A DNA stretch of 64,000 bases, taken from the NCBI GenBank assembly GCA_963969395.1, contig OZ017798.1, positions 19,522,173 through 19,586,172 on the forward strand, read 5' to 3'. Position numbers and translations under genes: made by a program. Of the stretch, positions 48,601 through 61,473 are shown one piece after another; the first letter of the stretch is position 1, and each line of letters opens with the position of its first letter. The notes beneath the pieces were generated by a model, which ran no database searches, had not been told where the DNA came from, and saw only the letters and a list, made by a program, of their open reading frames with translations. The DNA comes from Pseudoscleropodium purum. Lineage: Eukaryota > Streptophyta > Bryopsida > Hypnales > Brachytheciaceae.

Positions 48601-51116
48601 TGAGACATGGTCAACACTATTTTTGCAAAAGCCCACAAATTCTGAAATCAAAAATCACACTCATTTAATATAAAGTGCTTGGATTTGTGACATTTGGCAA
48701 AAAAGCTAGTTGTGAAAACACCAAAACCTTGTAGATATTTCAAGAGATATTTCTACTTGATGGATTTGTCAAAATCCTCTAGCAACTATCACCCAAGATT
48801 CTTCTTTTTTCCATAAAAAAATCTCATTAGTGCTTCCTAAAAATCACTATAGTGGGTGCTTTAGGGACTCCACACAAAACTCAAAAAAAATTAAACAACT
48901 TCCCAACTCTCTATATAACATCAAATTAGCCACTTAGGCATCGTATTCTTCAAGTGAAAGGTGACTTAGTAAAAGCAACAATTCTACACTATGATGAGGA
49001 GAAAAGAAATGAACATCCTTTCTTGTTGCCACTAACATATATACCACATGCACTAAATGTAAAAAAAAATCCAGGATCATTGACTTGATTGCTAAAGGAA
49101 ATATTGTGGTCATTGATGTTGTAGGATAGAGATACAATATGGAATATGAAATATGAAATACGTACATTATTTGAAATACATATGAGATATACAACTATAC
49201 ATATCCATAAGAATTTTACAAATATACATATGGCCATATAAATGTATATTTTTAGCCAAATATATGTAACAAAAGTACAAATTTGGGGTGGAGTGGGCAT
49301 GTCACAAGCAACCATCTCAATTTTTTAATTGATAGTGAAGTGATACATATACTCCTTTTAGAATTTTGGGGAAAAATTTAACCATAAATGGCTAAATGAC
49401 ATGTGCACCCTATTAGTTTCTCACATTGATGAGCTCACAATTAGAAAGTCACAAAATCATAATTTCACACAATTACAATTAGCTTGAAAGAAATAATAAC
49501 TATCGTATAATGTGTCAATGTACCTTATATGAAGGTCAAATACAAACATAAATTGAACATTTTTTGGAAAGTTTGAATGTTTGGAATATTACAAGTAAAA
49601 TGTCTTGAATGCTGTGGAGATTTTCATCCATATTGCCTAAAGTTTTGAATATTTCAAAATATGTAAAAAACATATAAAATATCATTTTCAAATCTAAAAA
49701 TTTAATATAATCATTATCATCAATTTGATAATTAAAGTAACCAAGTACAATAACAAACTTTGACCTCTAATGCACCCCTTTAATTTAACTCTTACAATGA
49801 CATTTTGAATTATCCTATACATTTGCTATACTATCATTAATTTTAATACACTCATCCCACATGAAGATTATTTCATTCTTTCTCCTTTGACTATTGCACA
49901 AGTTGTATGGAGGGAATTAAAGAGAAATAACGCAAAATTTCAAGATTGCAGTATTAAAAAAAATTCACATTAGATTACTCTAAGAGTTTCATGCTACATG
50001 GCAAGGCATCTCAACATCATCTTTGAGATCTTTGTTAATTTTCAAATAACTCATGATCCTAATCCTCTTCTTCTTTCTTACAATCCTCATTTAAATCGGT
50101 AGATGATGCATCACTAAATAAAGATTATATAGTAATCGGTTTTCATAGCCTCTAATTGAAACTCCTTCTCAAATGGTTTTTATAAGACAATTTCTTCTAA
50201 GTATCGGCTTTTATGATCAAGTCAATTTCAAATCCTACACTTTTTCATGAATCTAACAACCAAGTGCATGAATCTTCACGTAATGTCCTTACACTAAGAT
50301 CAAGTAAAATATTAAAGGGGAGCTTACTTTGCAATTGTTATTGGATTGAAGCTACTAACCACTTTTAAAAATAAGCTGTAAAATCTATACTTCAAGGGCC
50401 ATTGAAGTATTACATCCATCGGATGTAGTTTTGATGTGCAATTTGTAATGATAAACACAACACACAAATCCAAGGGTATTGGCTTTCTTCGTTCAAGATA
50501 AGAAAGCTTCAAATTTTTAATTGTTAAATGTTGACAAGGATGTTTGGCGTCTAATGGATGACAAGGAATTCTTCTAGTAGGACAAAAGTTCAACTATTCA
50601 TCCTTGAAGTCTTGTTGTGAAAAGGAGAGGTCTTCTATAAAGCAAGCAACCCATTTTTGCCCTCCCCATTTCCATGGTATAGGTTACTCTATTTCTAATC
50701 ATAGCTCTATTTACATTACAGTTCATGTGTAGGAGGACTTTTAGGAGCTGCAAAAATATCTAAGAAGTCTGCATTGAAAACATAAAATGATCAGGGTGTG
50801 TACATAATTATCACTTATATCAATTTTATAACCAGCCTATGGTTGGAATTACAACGACCTACATAATAAGAATAGGTTGTAGAGAATTTTTAGAAAAAAA
50901 ATTCAAAAAACTTCAATTTGGACCAAAAAATGTAAACTTTAAAAAAAATCTTTCTTAAATCAATTTCCCTACACGAAAAAAATATTTCCTTTAAGGTCGT
51001 CATCCCATAATATTTTGACTTCCAATGAGTACTTTTACAATATTTTAAGTCAATCATTCCCACGGTAATGAAGATGGATGATTTCCAAAGTCACCCCTTC
51101 GTCCTTTAAGGGTTAA
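48601..51116. other. Gene-free AT-rich stretch ending in a TTAA tip
   Basis: No coding family was recognised; frames on the minus strand at 48,934-49,315 are driven by ATATG-rich sequence. At 51,101-51,116 GTCCTTTAAGGG then TTAA looks like a right tip of the dispersed TTAA family, but its other end was not found. Confidence 0.45.
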
Positions 51117-51345
51117 AAACGGATCTCTTCATAAACCTCCTGCCTTGCCTCTCTTCATTAATCCGTTTCGCGTTGTGGTGGGGCCCAGGGTGACGTAGAC
51201 TGCGGCGTTGGAGGCCCTATGAACCTATGGGTCGTCACTTTCATCTTCCGTAGCCCTATACCCGCACTCAGCCGTGGAGTCCATAAACCCTAAACCCCGA
51301 GGTTTACCCTCACCGAAGCTCAGTTTTGCAGGCAATTCTGCAGCC
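51117..51345 (+). promoter_or_regulatory. RRS1 promoter and leader
   Basis: A clear rise in GC content right after the element tip marks the promoter and 5' leader. AAACCCTAAACCC at about 51,287-51,297 resembles the telo-box (AAACCCTA). From general knowledge, that motif is common upstream of plant ribosomal and ribosome-biogenesis genes, which fits this gene. Confidence 0.55.
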
Positions 51346-54300
51346 ATGTCGACGGAAATGGACATCGAATCGCCGTCCGTCTCGACGGGCGGCGAGTACG
51401 AGCTCGACCTCGGAAATCTTCTCATCGCGCACGCTCGCGATCCGCTTCGTCTTTCCAACGGCACCGCCTTGACAGAGTGAGTAAACTCAATGTCCCTGTA
51501 CCACTTAGTTTTAATTTTTATCGGTTCTGTGGATACCTTTCGACTAGGTATGTCTGGAAGCTTCTAAAATTTGTAGAAACTTACGAAAGTTTCAAATTCT
51601 TGGTATTGAAGAATGCTCTCTAGGGGTGTCGTTGTGCTGTTAGGGTTAGGGTTGGTGACGTTGGTTTGACGGGAGATTCGGGTTAGGGAAGAGAGGGATG
51701 CAGAGTACCTGGAGCAGGGACGGGAGCTAGTGCAAGTTCTTGTCGATAGGCTTTTTAATATGCCGTCGACGGTGGACAAGGTGGGGCGGTTGGTGAAGTT
51801 GCCGAAACCCACGCTTCATCTTCCAAGAGAGAAGCAGGTATGTCGGAATTCGAGGATGCCTTCCTATTGAAATGTTTTGGCGACTGTTTCTTGAAATGTT
51901 TTGAAGGTTCAGAATTGATGTGAGTGGCGTATCTGATTTGCAGCTTCCCAAGGCTCGTCCCATGACTAAATGGGAATCATTTGCGCAAACGAAAGGTGAG
52001 TACCTGTTATTAAGATTTACATTTGGGGATGCCGTTATTCCTTAGAAGTGGCTCCACTGAATTCAGTTTTATTGTTTCTTTAAGCGTCCCTGTCTACCCT
52101 TGTCTAGCAGTGTACACGGCATTTTTGTATAGAATTCATGGATGCTTTAATGTATTTGCGTTTGGCGGCGTGATTAGCTTCTTGGGCCTGTAATAGTATT
52201 GAGGACCTGCTGTGTGGACCCAGGGTTACGAAGGAGACGAAAATCCTGTAGAGGACCTCGTGTATTTTTTTAGAAAACAAAGGTCAATGAGATCAACGTA
52301 GGGTCCCTTTGTTTTGAAATTAAAAATAACTGTTTAGATCCTGAGTGGTTATTCCGGACTTCCGGCCAAATCATAAACCCTACTTGCTGGCTCCGCTTGG
52401 CTTGTGATTTGTGAGGGCTTCCTTGATGTCGGGACCAGGGGTCTTCCCCTGGTAAGGATGTAGGTTTTCCCTTCTCCGGATCCTCTATAGTTCGAACTAG
52501 CTAACTTGTTTGCTACTCGATGACTTCAGTTTAATTTTACAACTGGGACCAATTACGCGCAGGTATTAAGAAACGCAAGCGGAGTAAGTTGGAGTTCGAC
52601 GAGGGTCAAGATGAATGGAGGCGAAGACATGGATACAAACGTGTCAATGATGACAATGATATTCCTGTTATTGAAGCTAAGGCAGGGGACGGTACGCATT
52701 ACTGGCACTATTCATCCCATCATTCATCATGCTAATTGATCTCTAATCTGAAACTATCCATCACTTCCGAGTATAATTAGATATTTCTGAATATGCACGT
52801 GATTTGCACAATTATCGTATTTTTGTGAGCGCAGGTTCTAGTCGTTTTTATGATCTGAAAGCTTCCACTTCTGCATTCGGAAGGATCTGCATGACTTTCA
52901 ATGGATTGCTACGTTTCGAATGGTTCTGATGACCATTTTCCCGCAATGTAACCTCCGCAATGAGCACGTAATCGTCATACTGTTTTGGCATAAGCATGCG
53001 AAAATATTAAGTCTCTTTTTCTCTTGTACAGAACCCGGAGAAGATCCATTCTTGAAGTTACGCGGAAGTAAGAAAGAAAGAGTATCGAAACAAGAGAAAA
53101 ACCAATTGGAAAATCTAAAGAGGGCTGCTAAACAGGGAGGGAAGGGTGCGCTTCCCAGGTTTGTTCTTTTTTCTGTATTCTGATATCCTCCTGTGATTGA
53201 AGTTTAAAATTGTGCTAGACATTGGGAATTTCTTCCAGAGTTGATGGCGTTATCAAGTAGATCAGAATCGCCTCGTTTCATGGGGACATCCAGTCTTTAT
53301 CTCTTTTGACCAGTTACGCACTTATGAAAGGTTAAGTTGTTTTATATCATACACGTTATTTAAAGAGTGAGATTCTTTTATGATGGAGCGTTGAATCCCT
53401 TTCTTCATTACAGTACACTGCAGCTGGCCGCCTCCTCTTTAGCTATAACAGGGAGCAAACACCCTAGCCAAAAGCTTAGCAAGAGCGATCTTGGAGATGC
53501 AGCTGGACTTGCAAGCACGGCAACAGCTAGTATCGGCAAGTTCGACAAAAAACTGCCTGGAGAGAAGCCCGCAAAGAAACTGGGCAAGCACCGCAAGGTA
53601 CTATGAACTTCACTCTATGGCAGTTTCTATTTCAGATTTATGTTCAGGACTCAAAGGGTTTAGGATGCAGCAGGTTAGCTAAACAAGCGTTAATGACGTT
53701 ATTGAGTTACTTGAGCATAGAGCCTTGTTGTAGATACCTGAATTTGTACTTGAATGCTGCACTTCGTGAAGGATGGCTCATAAACGATCCAGTTCAAGAT
53801 TACAAAGTGTGTCAGTGCAACATACAACCGGCAGATATGACAGGCACCGGTCACTTGGGGTGATTGTTGCTGATTGATCGTGTATGTGCAGTTTTTACCT
53901 GTTGTTGATGGAGAAGGCAAAGAGAAGGAGCTGCTAACCAGCGTGATGAAGAAAGTACTGGCGGAAAATGACTTCAGTGGACTTGATGTCAATAAGGTGA
54001 AGAAAGTGACTGTAATTAGTTCATTTGCACTGTTAAAATTTTTGGTCATGATAATCGGTTTCAGACTATCCTATCTTCTACAATTAGAATGCTATTCTGG
54101 TCTTTTTTTCTTTATAGATGTTTTTATGAGGTCTTAATCATGTGGAATAGTTTTCGTTTTCCTTGTTATGAACCTAGCATACAGCAAGAACCATCACTTT
54201 AACAAAGATTTGGTTTTAACCCGAAGCTAACAGGCGAGTACTGAATGAACCTTTTTGTGTCTGCTAGGCTGTGAGAGCCCATAATGTAGAGGAGAGTGGG

Positions 54301-54510
54301 AAGCCTTCCCAGAAGAAAGTTGGTGGTAAGAAGCGAGCAGATGGTGCCTTCAAGAAAGGAGGGTCACGAAAAGGAATGTCCCCTGGTGGAAAGCCAGGTG
54401 GAAAGTCAGGTAGGTCTCCGGGAAATGCTGGCGGCAAAAAGAGTTCATTTGGTAGCAAGGGCGGTAGCAAGGCAGGTGGCAAGACTGGAGGCAAGGGTTC
54501 GAAGAGATGA
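51346..54510 (+). CDS. RRS1: RRS1 ribosome biogenesis regulatory protein, 373 aa, 8 exons
   Basis: Exons: 51,346-51,476, 51,687-51,837, 51,944-51,995, 52,563-52,691, 53,032-53,158, 53,414-53,597, 53,892-53,996 and 54,268-54,510; all GT-AG and in phase. The N-terminus has [17 protein letters not shown]; then [16 protein letters not shown] and the family core [40 protein letters not shown] and [13 protein letters not shown] (residues about 80-150). A middle region with [20 protein letters not shown] follows. Family knowledge: RRS1 works with RPF2 to bring the 5S RNP (5S rRNA, uL18, uL5) into pre-60S particles in the nucleolus. The last 60 residues are a glycine-lysine-serine tail ([18 protein letters not shown] type), strongly basic, and make the protein longer than my recollection of flowering-plant RRS1 (about 320 residues). 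The telo-box-like motif in the leader fits its role. Confidence 0.95.
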
Positions 54511-55469
54511 TCTGTCTCATGAATTTTGTGAGTGGATTATACATCCTAATGTGTGTATCCTTTCTGTACTTATCAACTTTTTTTCTGGTAGGGGTAGCAA
54601 GTTTTGTAGTTCTCTCGCCACAAAATCGTCGTCGAGGATTTTTTTGGTATTACTTTTGGCAGATATTTTATTTGATGCCAGATATTTACGATGTATGAAT
54701 CAACACAAATCAGGAACACAGTGGATCTCTGTTCACTTCTCCCGCTTCAAGTGGGGTGCATCTTAGCTTCTAAAAACCCTGAGTGATTACTAGTAGTACT
54801 GATAGAGGCAGAGAATTGCTGGTACGGATATTGGGTTCGGTCAATCGACTGAGACAAATCTGTCTCAACCAAGCAAGTGAGATAATGGAACATGGCCACG
54901 TTTTGGGAAGTGTATTTGGCTTTGTTGCAAGTAAGCTTACTGCAGAAGTTTTGCTTTGTTTGTTGTAATCAACCGCATAAAATGTCATTTAAGTAGAATT
55001 TACTAACAAGATTATCAGCTGAAAAGCATTGCCATCACTCATCACTTGGCAAGTATTCACGTTAGGCTTAATACAATTTGATTGCTGATTTTGGTATTGA
55101 GATATCTATGAGCTGTGCTTGGGCTTGCACCAAAAATATTGGAAATATTTCTGTGAGCTGTGCATGGGCTTGCAACAAGAGCATTGGATATATTTCTGCT
55201 AGAGCACAGGATGGTCAAATTTACAGATAACATTATTAACCCATCATTTCAGGCCCCTCTCATTTTATAATTCAGGATGCATGTCTATGCGGCATGAGAA
55301 AAGACACACTAATAATTATATTTAGTGTAAACCATATTAATTGAATTGTAAATGGTAAAAGTTTTTACTCTTGGTGTTTATTTTTGCCACCTAAGGTTAA
55401 ACAACCCTATGCTGTCAGTTACACAATTCCAACATTTGCTGGAACCTCCCATTTGTGTTGAGTCACCTA
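54511..55469. other. RRS1 3' side and gene-free spacer
   Basis: The first few hundred bases should be the RRS1 3' untranslated region. Two similar blocks with GAGCTGTGC and GGGCTTGCA lie at about 55,111-55,195. No gene was recognised. Confidence 0.5.
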
Positions 55470-55837
55470 AGGTAGAACTGCCCGATACCACCATTTACCC
55501 AATTCTGCCACCTATAGGTTCCTCTCATTTCCAACACTGGCCCCATCTATTACCACAATCTATCTAATCCATTACCATGATGGCAATGCACTGGAGAGTG
55601 GACACATCAGCCCATGCTTTAACAATGGTCAGATTATGCTTTGACAAGGGTCTACTCACAGTTTTACATTTCAGCTGTGAAAATTTACAAAAAATTCAAT
55701 TCTTGTCAAAATGTCTTCATTCTTTTTACAATTGACTTCTCTCAAACAATTCTATCTCTGAGAAACATGAGAGCTTATAAATAGCTTCTCCAAAGTACTT
55801 AGATTGCAAATTAGTATGGTAATGGGTAGTTCTACCT
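55470..55837. mobile_element. MITE with GGTAGAAC terminal inverted repeats, copy 2
   Basis: The left end AGGTAGAACTGCCCGATACC is mirrored at 55,817-55,837 by GGTAATGGGTAGTTCTACCT with two mismatches. TA flanks both ends (55,468-55,469 and 55,838-55,839), the signature of Tc1/mariner-type insertion. 368 bp. A CACCTAAGGT motif is repeated just outside the left end, near 55,390. Confidence 0.75.
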
Positions 55838-55839
55838 TA

Positions 55840-58312
55840 TCCATTGTAGTCGGAGACTCAAACTTTACTTGGGCATTTAGAATTGATCCTATAAAAGGGC
55901 CAAAAATAGTGCACAAAGCAATGGAAATTGTCCATATGTTTCAAAAAATGAATAATTAAAAAAACAGTAAACATGGTTCTTCAAATGGATGACAATTTCT
56001 TTGGTGAGAAAATGCTATTTTATATGCTTCAATTTAGTTAGGACAATCATGAGGTGACAATAGTTACTATTATGTGCGTTGTTCACTCATAATTGAGTTC
56101 TTAATGTGGTTAGGCTAAAAGACAAATGCAATTGAGGAACTAGAATGAATTCTGATTTACAATAATACTTGTATAGGGACTGAATTTCTGAATTTAATGG
56201 AAACAAATTTCTTGACATTAACTTCAGGGCTTTTATGACTTACATGAACATCCAAAGCACCATTTTAATCACTTTTTGGACTTAAGCTTAGTTATTCTAT
56301 TCAAAGGCATGTTTGATTGATCACCTACAAGTACAAATAGCACCTTATGCACATGTCACTTTGAAATTAGGTATTTGATTCAATTTAAGTCAAAATTTCA
56401 TAGAAAAAAATGGAGGTCATTGTTTTTACATTTGTATCTCTAGCAAAAAACTCATGTGTACCCTTGCTTTACCAATTTAATCCCAACAAACTTTAAAAAA
56501 TCACAAGAAAATTCATTTTTTGTCGGATTAATTTGATTCTACTTGCAAATGGCTTCTCTCAAACTTTTCTATCTGTAAAATATACATAGCGAATAGGCTT
56601 AGTAATAGGCTTGCTTACCTTATGTTTATAGAGATCCCCTTCTTTGAATAATATAGATGTTTGTGCTTATAGTAAACATGTTCATCAAGAGTAAATATTC
56701 ATAGCATTTATAAATCATTTAGTGTCATTACACAAAATATCATTATTAGCATAGGTGTATTGAGGTACAATTATTTATCTCATTACTAAGGGAGAGAATT
56801 TAGTGTCACTTAGAAAATTATTATCGCCTTAGTTTTATTTTGGTAGAAATTGATTCAATACAAGAATATTTCAACCTATAGTAATTCAAAATATAGTAAT
56901 TTTTTATGATAAATTTGGTTTACATGTACTATTAGGACAAATTAGTATATAGTAAATGAAAGGATTTTATCTTCATTACCATCACAAGGACTATATAGAA
57001 GAATTTTGTCTATTATATTGTCTTAGAATACACTACTAAAGTAGGGGACTTAGAATATCCATAAAGTGTCGTAAGTGATTATCAATCAACTTTCCTTGGT
57101 AGATGAGAAGAAGGTGCATCTAACTAACTTTCGATTTTGATTCATATTTTTCAAACTCTTACTAAATAAACTATAAACTATTTATATTAGAATGGGAAAA
57201 CTCCAAAACTGTCTCCACCTTAAAACATCAATTGTCTATACATTGACATTTCAAATAAGTGAAGATAGATATTTTTAAAGGAAGATTTGTTAGTCACACC
57301 TCACTTTACAAGTATGTATAGAATGTTGTACACTTGTAGTAGAAATAGAGGTGCAAATCTTTTAGGTGTATATATGGAAATGCTTAAACTTTGACTATTT
57401 ACGATTCTATTTCACGAAGAAAATCCTCTAAAATTTCCATTTTTAGTTCAAAGGGCTATAATGAAAGAGAGGGAGGGTCAATTTTTCGATCTATGCATAT
57501 TTTTTTTCAAAATGATTTTTCATTTTTGCTAATAGTAGACTTGGACTCCCTTGTTTGCACCCAAGGAAATATAATTTTTTTTAAAGGTCTAGTGAAAAGA
57601 ATCTATTTGTTCTTAAAAAATATTACATTCCTACAACTTCAAAATAGAATAAAAAAAAACTCTATAATAACTGGTATTACAAATTTCTACTCAAATAATC
57701 TATTTTGAGACTATTGAAGCTTTAGAAGTTAAATGGATACTTTGATGTCTAAAGGAGTTTAAATGATTCAATTATAAAGCTTTCCAAAAGGTAATAAAAC
57801 ATTCAAAAAAGAAAAAGAAAAACATACTTTACATTTGAGTAGTATAAATGTGTCTTAAGAGTTATTAAAAATATAACTACCATGAAGTGGTTGAAAGACT
57901 CACATTGTATGTCCAAAGAATCATCTCAAAAAATTTGCAAACAATTCCCCTGCTAGAAATAGTAGCAATTTAAAATAGAGAAACCAATGTACAAAAATAC
58001 ACTATTCACAAAAGGCAAGTTCTACCATTTTTTTTCTCTAAATGAGTGTCAATTTTCCACAATGGTAGATTTTACTTTGGCATTAAGAAAAAAAATTCTT
58101 CCAACTTTGCAAGGTACAAGGTTCATGTTGAAGTCTACCAAACACTACAAATGAAATGTCTATGAGAAATGAGAATTTGTGGCTACCAAGTGGATTCCTT
58201 GCTTATCTTAGAAAGACTTATCTTTTGACATCATTGTCTTTGGAGGTTGTATAAATTCAATGACCAAATTTAAAGATAATTTATAAATAGATCAAGAGAA
58301 GAATTTCAATCC
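55840..58312. other. Gene-free AT-rich stretch
   Basis: No exon-like sequence, RNA gene or element terminus was recognised. The 105-codon frame at 57,391-57,708 has no family motif and very AT-rich codons. Confidence 0.5.
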
Positions 58313-59198
58313 TTAACCCCTAAAGTTCCTTGACTATGTTTATGACAAAAACGCTCCAAAACTGCCATTTCTTATATTAGTTTCAAAATTTAGAAAAAAA
58401 AAATTTGGACACATATAACCATAGGATCTTGTAATAATTTAGTTTGAAAAGATGTGGTAAAAATTTCAAAAATTTCCACCATGTAGATTGAAAGATATTA
58501 GCATTTGAAGTGACAAAATCATTTTTTTGTTCCTCTTGAACTTCACAAGGTCACATTTGTATGAATAAATGTTCAAAATGATTGCAACTCTTTGTATACA
58601 TTCTTCAAGGCATGTTGGCTACATACTTGAAAATTTCTAGATCATTTGAAATTGAATAATATATAAGAAAAAAATAGTAAATAGAAAGATGTAGAGAATG
58701 GTTTAAAATACTAAATTATTAACAATTTATTTATGAAATTGAAAAAATACCAATCCAATGGTTTTAATGTTTTTAAAACAATCTTCACATAATGTTTTAT
58801 TTTTTTCCAAAAATATTGAAAATTGAGTTCAATAAAGGACTTCAAAGTTAATTTTAGGATAGAGAATCTATAACTACCCGCAAACTAAAACACTTCATAA
58901 CTTTAGATTCATTGATCAAAATGGAATGATTCAAAGCTTTCTATGTATATATAAATCTAGAAAAAAATGATTTTTTCAGATTTGCCCGGATTGCTTGAGT
59001 TGAAAAACAAACTACATTTTAGGCTATAACTTTTGATTCATATTTCCAAATGTTTTGAAATTTAGTGCAAATAAAAGATATTCCTTGTCTACACCTTCTA
59101 TCAAAATTTGGGCCCAAAACATGGAAATCTCTAGTCACATGCACTTGCCCAAAATTTCTATGTTGCTAAAAAATACAGTTTGGTACTTTAGGGGTTAA
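58313..59198. mobile_element. TTAA-ended element, copy 12 (subfamily I)
   Basis: The left end is TTAA then CCCCTAAAGTTCC; the right end is GGTACTTTAGGGG then TTAA: 13-bp inverted tips with one mismatch over 886 bp. It is the inverted counterpart of the copy at 27,977-28,907. It shares ATAGGATCTTGTAATAATTT and ATGTAGATTGAAAGATATTA with the left part of subfamily II. The cleanest copy in the window; no coding frame. Confidence 0.82.
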
Positions 59199-59808
59199 GA
59201 GGTTGATGTAAATGAAGGATTTGTTCACTTAAAGTTCCATGATTGACTTTAAAAAGTCTGTATGAATGACACTCATGCTTCCAAAGCAAATTAACCTTTA
59301 GCTTGAGCAAAAAAATGATTTCTAGTTTATCTTTATAATATGAACTATTCTTTTGGCTTTGTACAAGGTGATGCAAATGTCTTAGAAAAATATCAATGGC
59401 TTATATAGAAACAAGATTGAGAACTATTGTATTGATCTTTGAATGTCTATGGGGCCTAATTGTAGTCTCAGTAAAATTCTTTAATATATTTGATATGGGA
59501 GATACATACATAAAATGAGGTATACACTATTGATGAAAGTTTGTTCTCTTGTTGAGTTGGATTCAGTGACACATGAAACACCCAATTTGGATCTTTGTTG
59601 CATCGCTTATGTATTTGAGAGTCTACAATATGGTCTTGTATTCAACTTTAGTTGTATGATTCTATATTTGACCATGATAAGATTTAGATACTACAATATG
59701 ACAATAACATCCACAAAAATAATTGTTAGATTGTCAATCTAATGTTATACTATACCTTTTCATATTTATGTACAAAATTTGTATTCTAGGAGTCAAATTT
59801 AGTGCCAC

Positions 59809-59811
<3 letters not shown>

Positions 59812-59864
<53 letters not shown>
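59812..59864. repeat. (TA)n microsatellite
   Basis: About 26 uninterrupted TA units between CACATG and CACCCACTC. Confidence 0.95.
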
Positions 59865-59866
<2 letters not shown>

Positions 59867-61473
59867 CCACTCACAAACCTTTAAAGGTTGTTAGTTGAGA
59901 ATGTTTTGGATAATAGTTTTTCCAATACACAATTAGAACTCCCTCTTGGGGTACAATCAAGTATTTGCTTTTATAACATATATATCATTAGGAAAAATAA
60001 GTTTACACAACTCTACATAACATTGCTATACCAATAAATAACCTTCTTCTAATAGTTTAGAAATCAAGTAGATATCTCCCTAGGATATCTAGGGGCAACT
60101 TGATTTATATTTTGCGGTTCTTCAAAAGCTCAATTTTGTTCAATTCTTGCCTATATTCATTGACTTCAATCTAATGCATTGTAAATGAAGCTACTCAATT
60201 GGAGTGGCTTCTAATTGCTTTTTGATTGTAGAGTCCCATCTTGCATTTCAAAGAATACAAAAGAAATCCCTAGCATTGGTTAACAATATTATGTATTAGG
60301 AAATATTCATAAGGCACTTAAGTTAGTTGTACCTATGTCTATTCACCTCCCATCTTTTTGTGATGTACTTCTTTGTCTCAAAATAAATTTGTCGTTTTTA
60401 GAAAAAGGCTAGACCAATAAGTAAGGTGCTTCTATTTCAACAACACTAGCATGTGAGTGTGAGCTTGAGAGCGGTGAGTGGGGATTGTGTGAGCCTAGAG
60501 CCTAGAAATTTGGAATATGATGTAATTTCTAAATTTTATAAAAATAAAATCAAAAGATTAATTTTTTTCAACAAGATTTTCTTAATTAGAATTTTTTTGA
60601 CCTATTACCATAGGACCCATAACCATGGATTTGAAATCTAAACCTTGGGAAGTTGGTGCTATTGGATGTTTTGAAGTTTATATTATATTATGACAGGTTG
60701 TCCCAAAGTGGGTTGATGAAGTGAAAATACAAATAATTAAGAATCAGATCTAAGGATGGGAAGAAGACAAATATAATGAAAATATCATAGGATATAAAAA
60801 ATTGTGTACATAATAAAATATCCTTTTATTGTAGAAGTAAATACATTGGAATATAAATATAAGATTTTGCTATTGAAATTTGAGGATTTGGAAGATAGTA
60901 TATCAATACTACGTATCTACTTCATATCATGCTAATATCTATCAATTAACCTACTCACTCACACATCTTGATGATCTCAACTCCAAGAAGCACTTGCTTC
61001 ACTTCATCTAAGCTAAGGATAGGAGCATGGATGAATATATCTATCTTATAATCTAGTGTGTAGAAATAACGAAAGATGTAAAAAAGGTGTTTGCAGTTTA
61101 TATACATGCCACGTTTTCCAATGGAGGTTCCATTCATATTTCCATAACAGGGACAAGTATAAGATGGAAAATTGCAAAGTGTAATGTTATAAATCTTTTG
61201 GTTAGGCTCAATCCCAGACAAAAGTGTAATAATAGCACCAAGTTCAAGATAAGGAAGGAAGCTCACCTCAATTATACTTGTAATAACATTCCTCATGCTT
61301 TCCCATTGATTGCGGTGATTTTTAGTGGGGACCTTACTGCTTTGCCAAACTTGTTTGCCATTCCAAATGGAGGGGATTCTTTCAGCATGTACTGGTCGAG
61401 GATGAATCTAAAGTACATACTCAAATATCTTGGATGAGGTGAATAGACGTCGAGGTGACATTGGCACACTAGA
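59865..61473. other. Gene-free stretch next to the transposase relic
   Basis: Frames at 60,955-61,296 (minus) and 61,087-61,437 (plus) overlap on opposite strands; neither is recognised. At 60,081-60,115 a GGGGCAACTTGATTTATATT block resembles the end of the 36.2-kb MITE. Confidence 0.4.

Noticed and set aside
51225..51464. Minus-strand frame opposite RRS1 exon 1
   Set aside because: Antisense shadow of a GC-richer exon; no independent splice or family support.
54264..54494. Minus-strand proline-rich frame opposite RRS1 exon 8
   Set aside because: Antisense shadow of the glycine-lysine tail.
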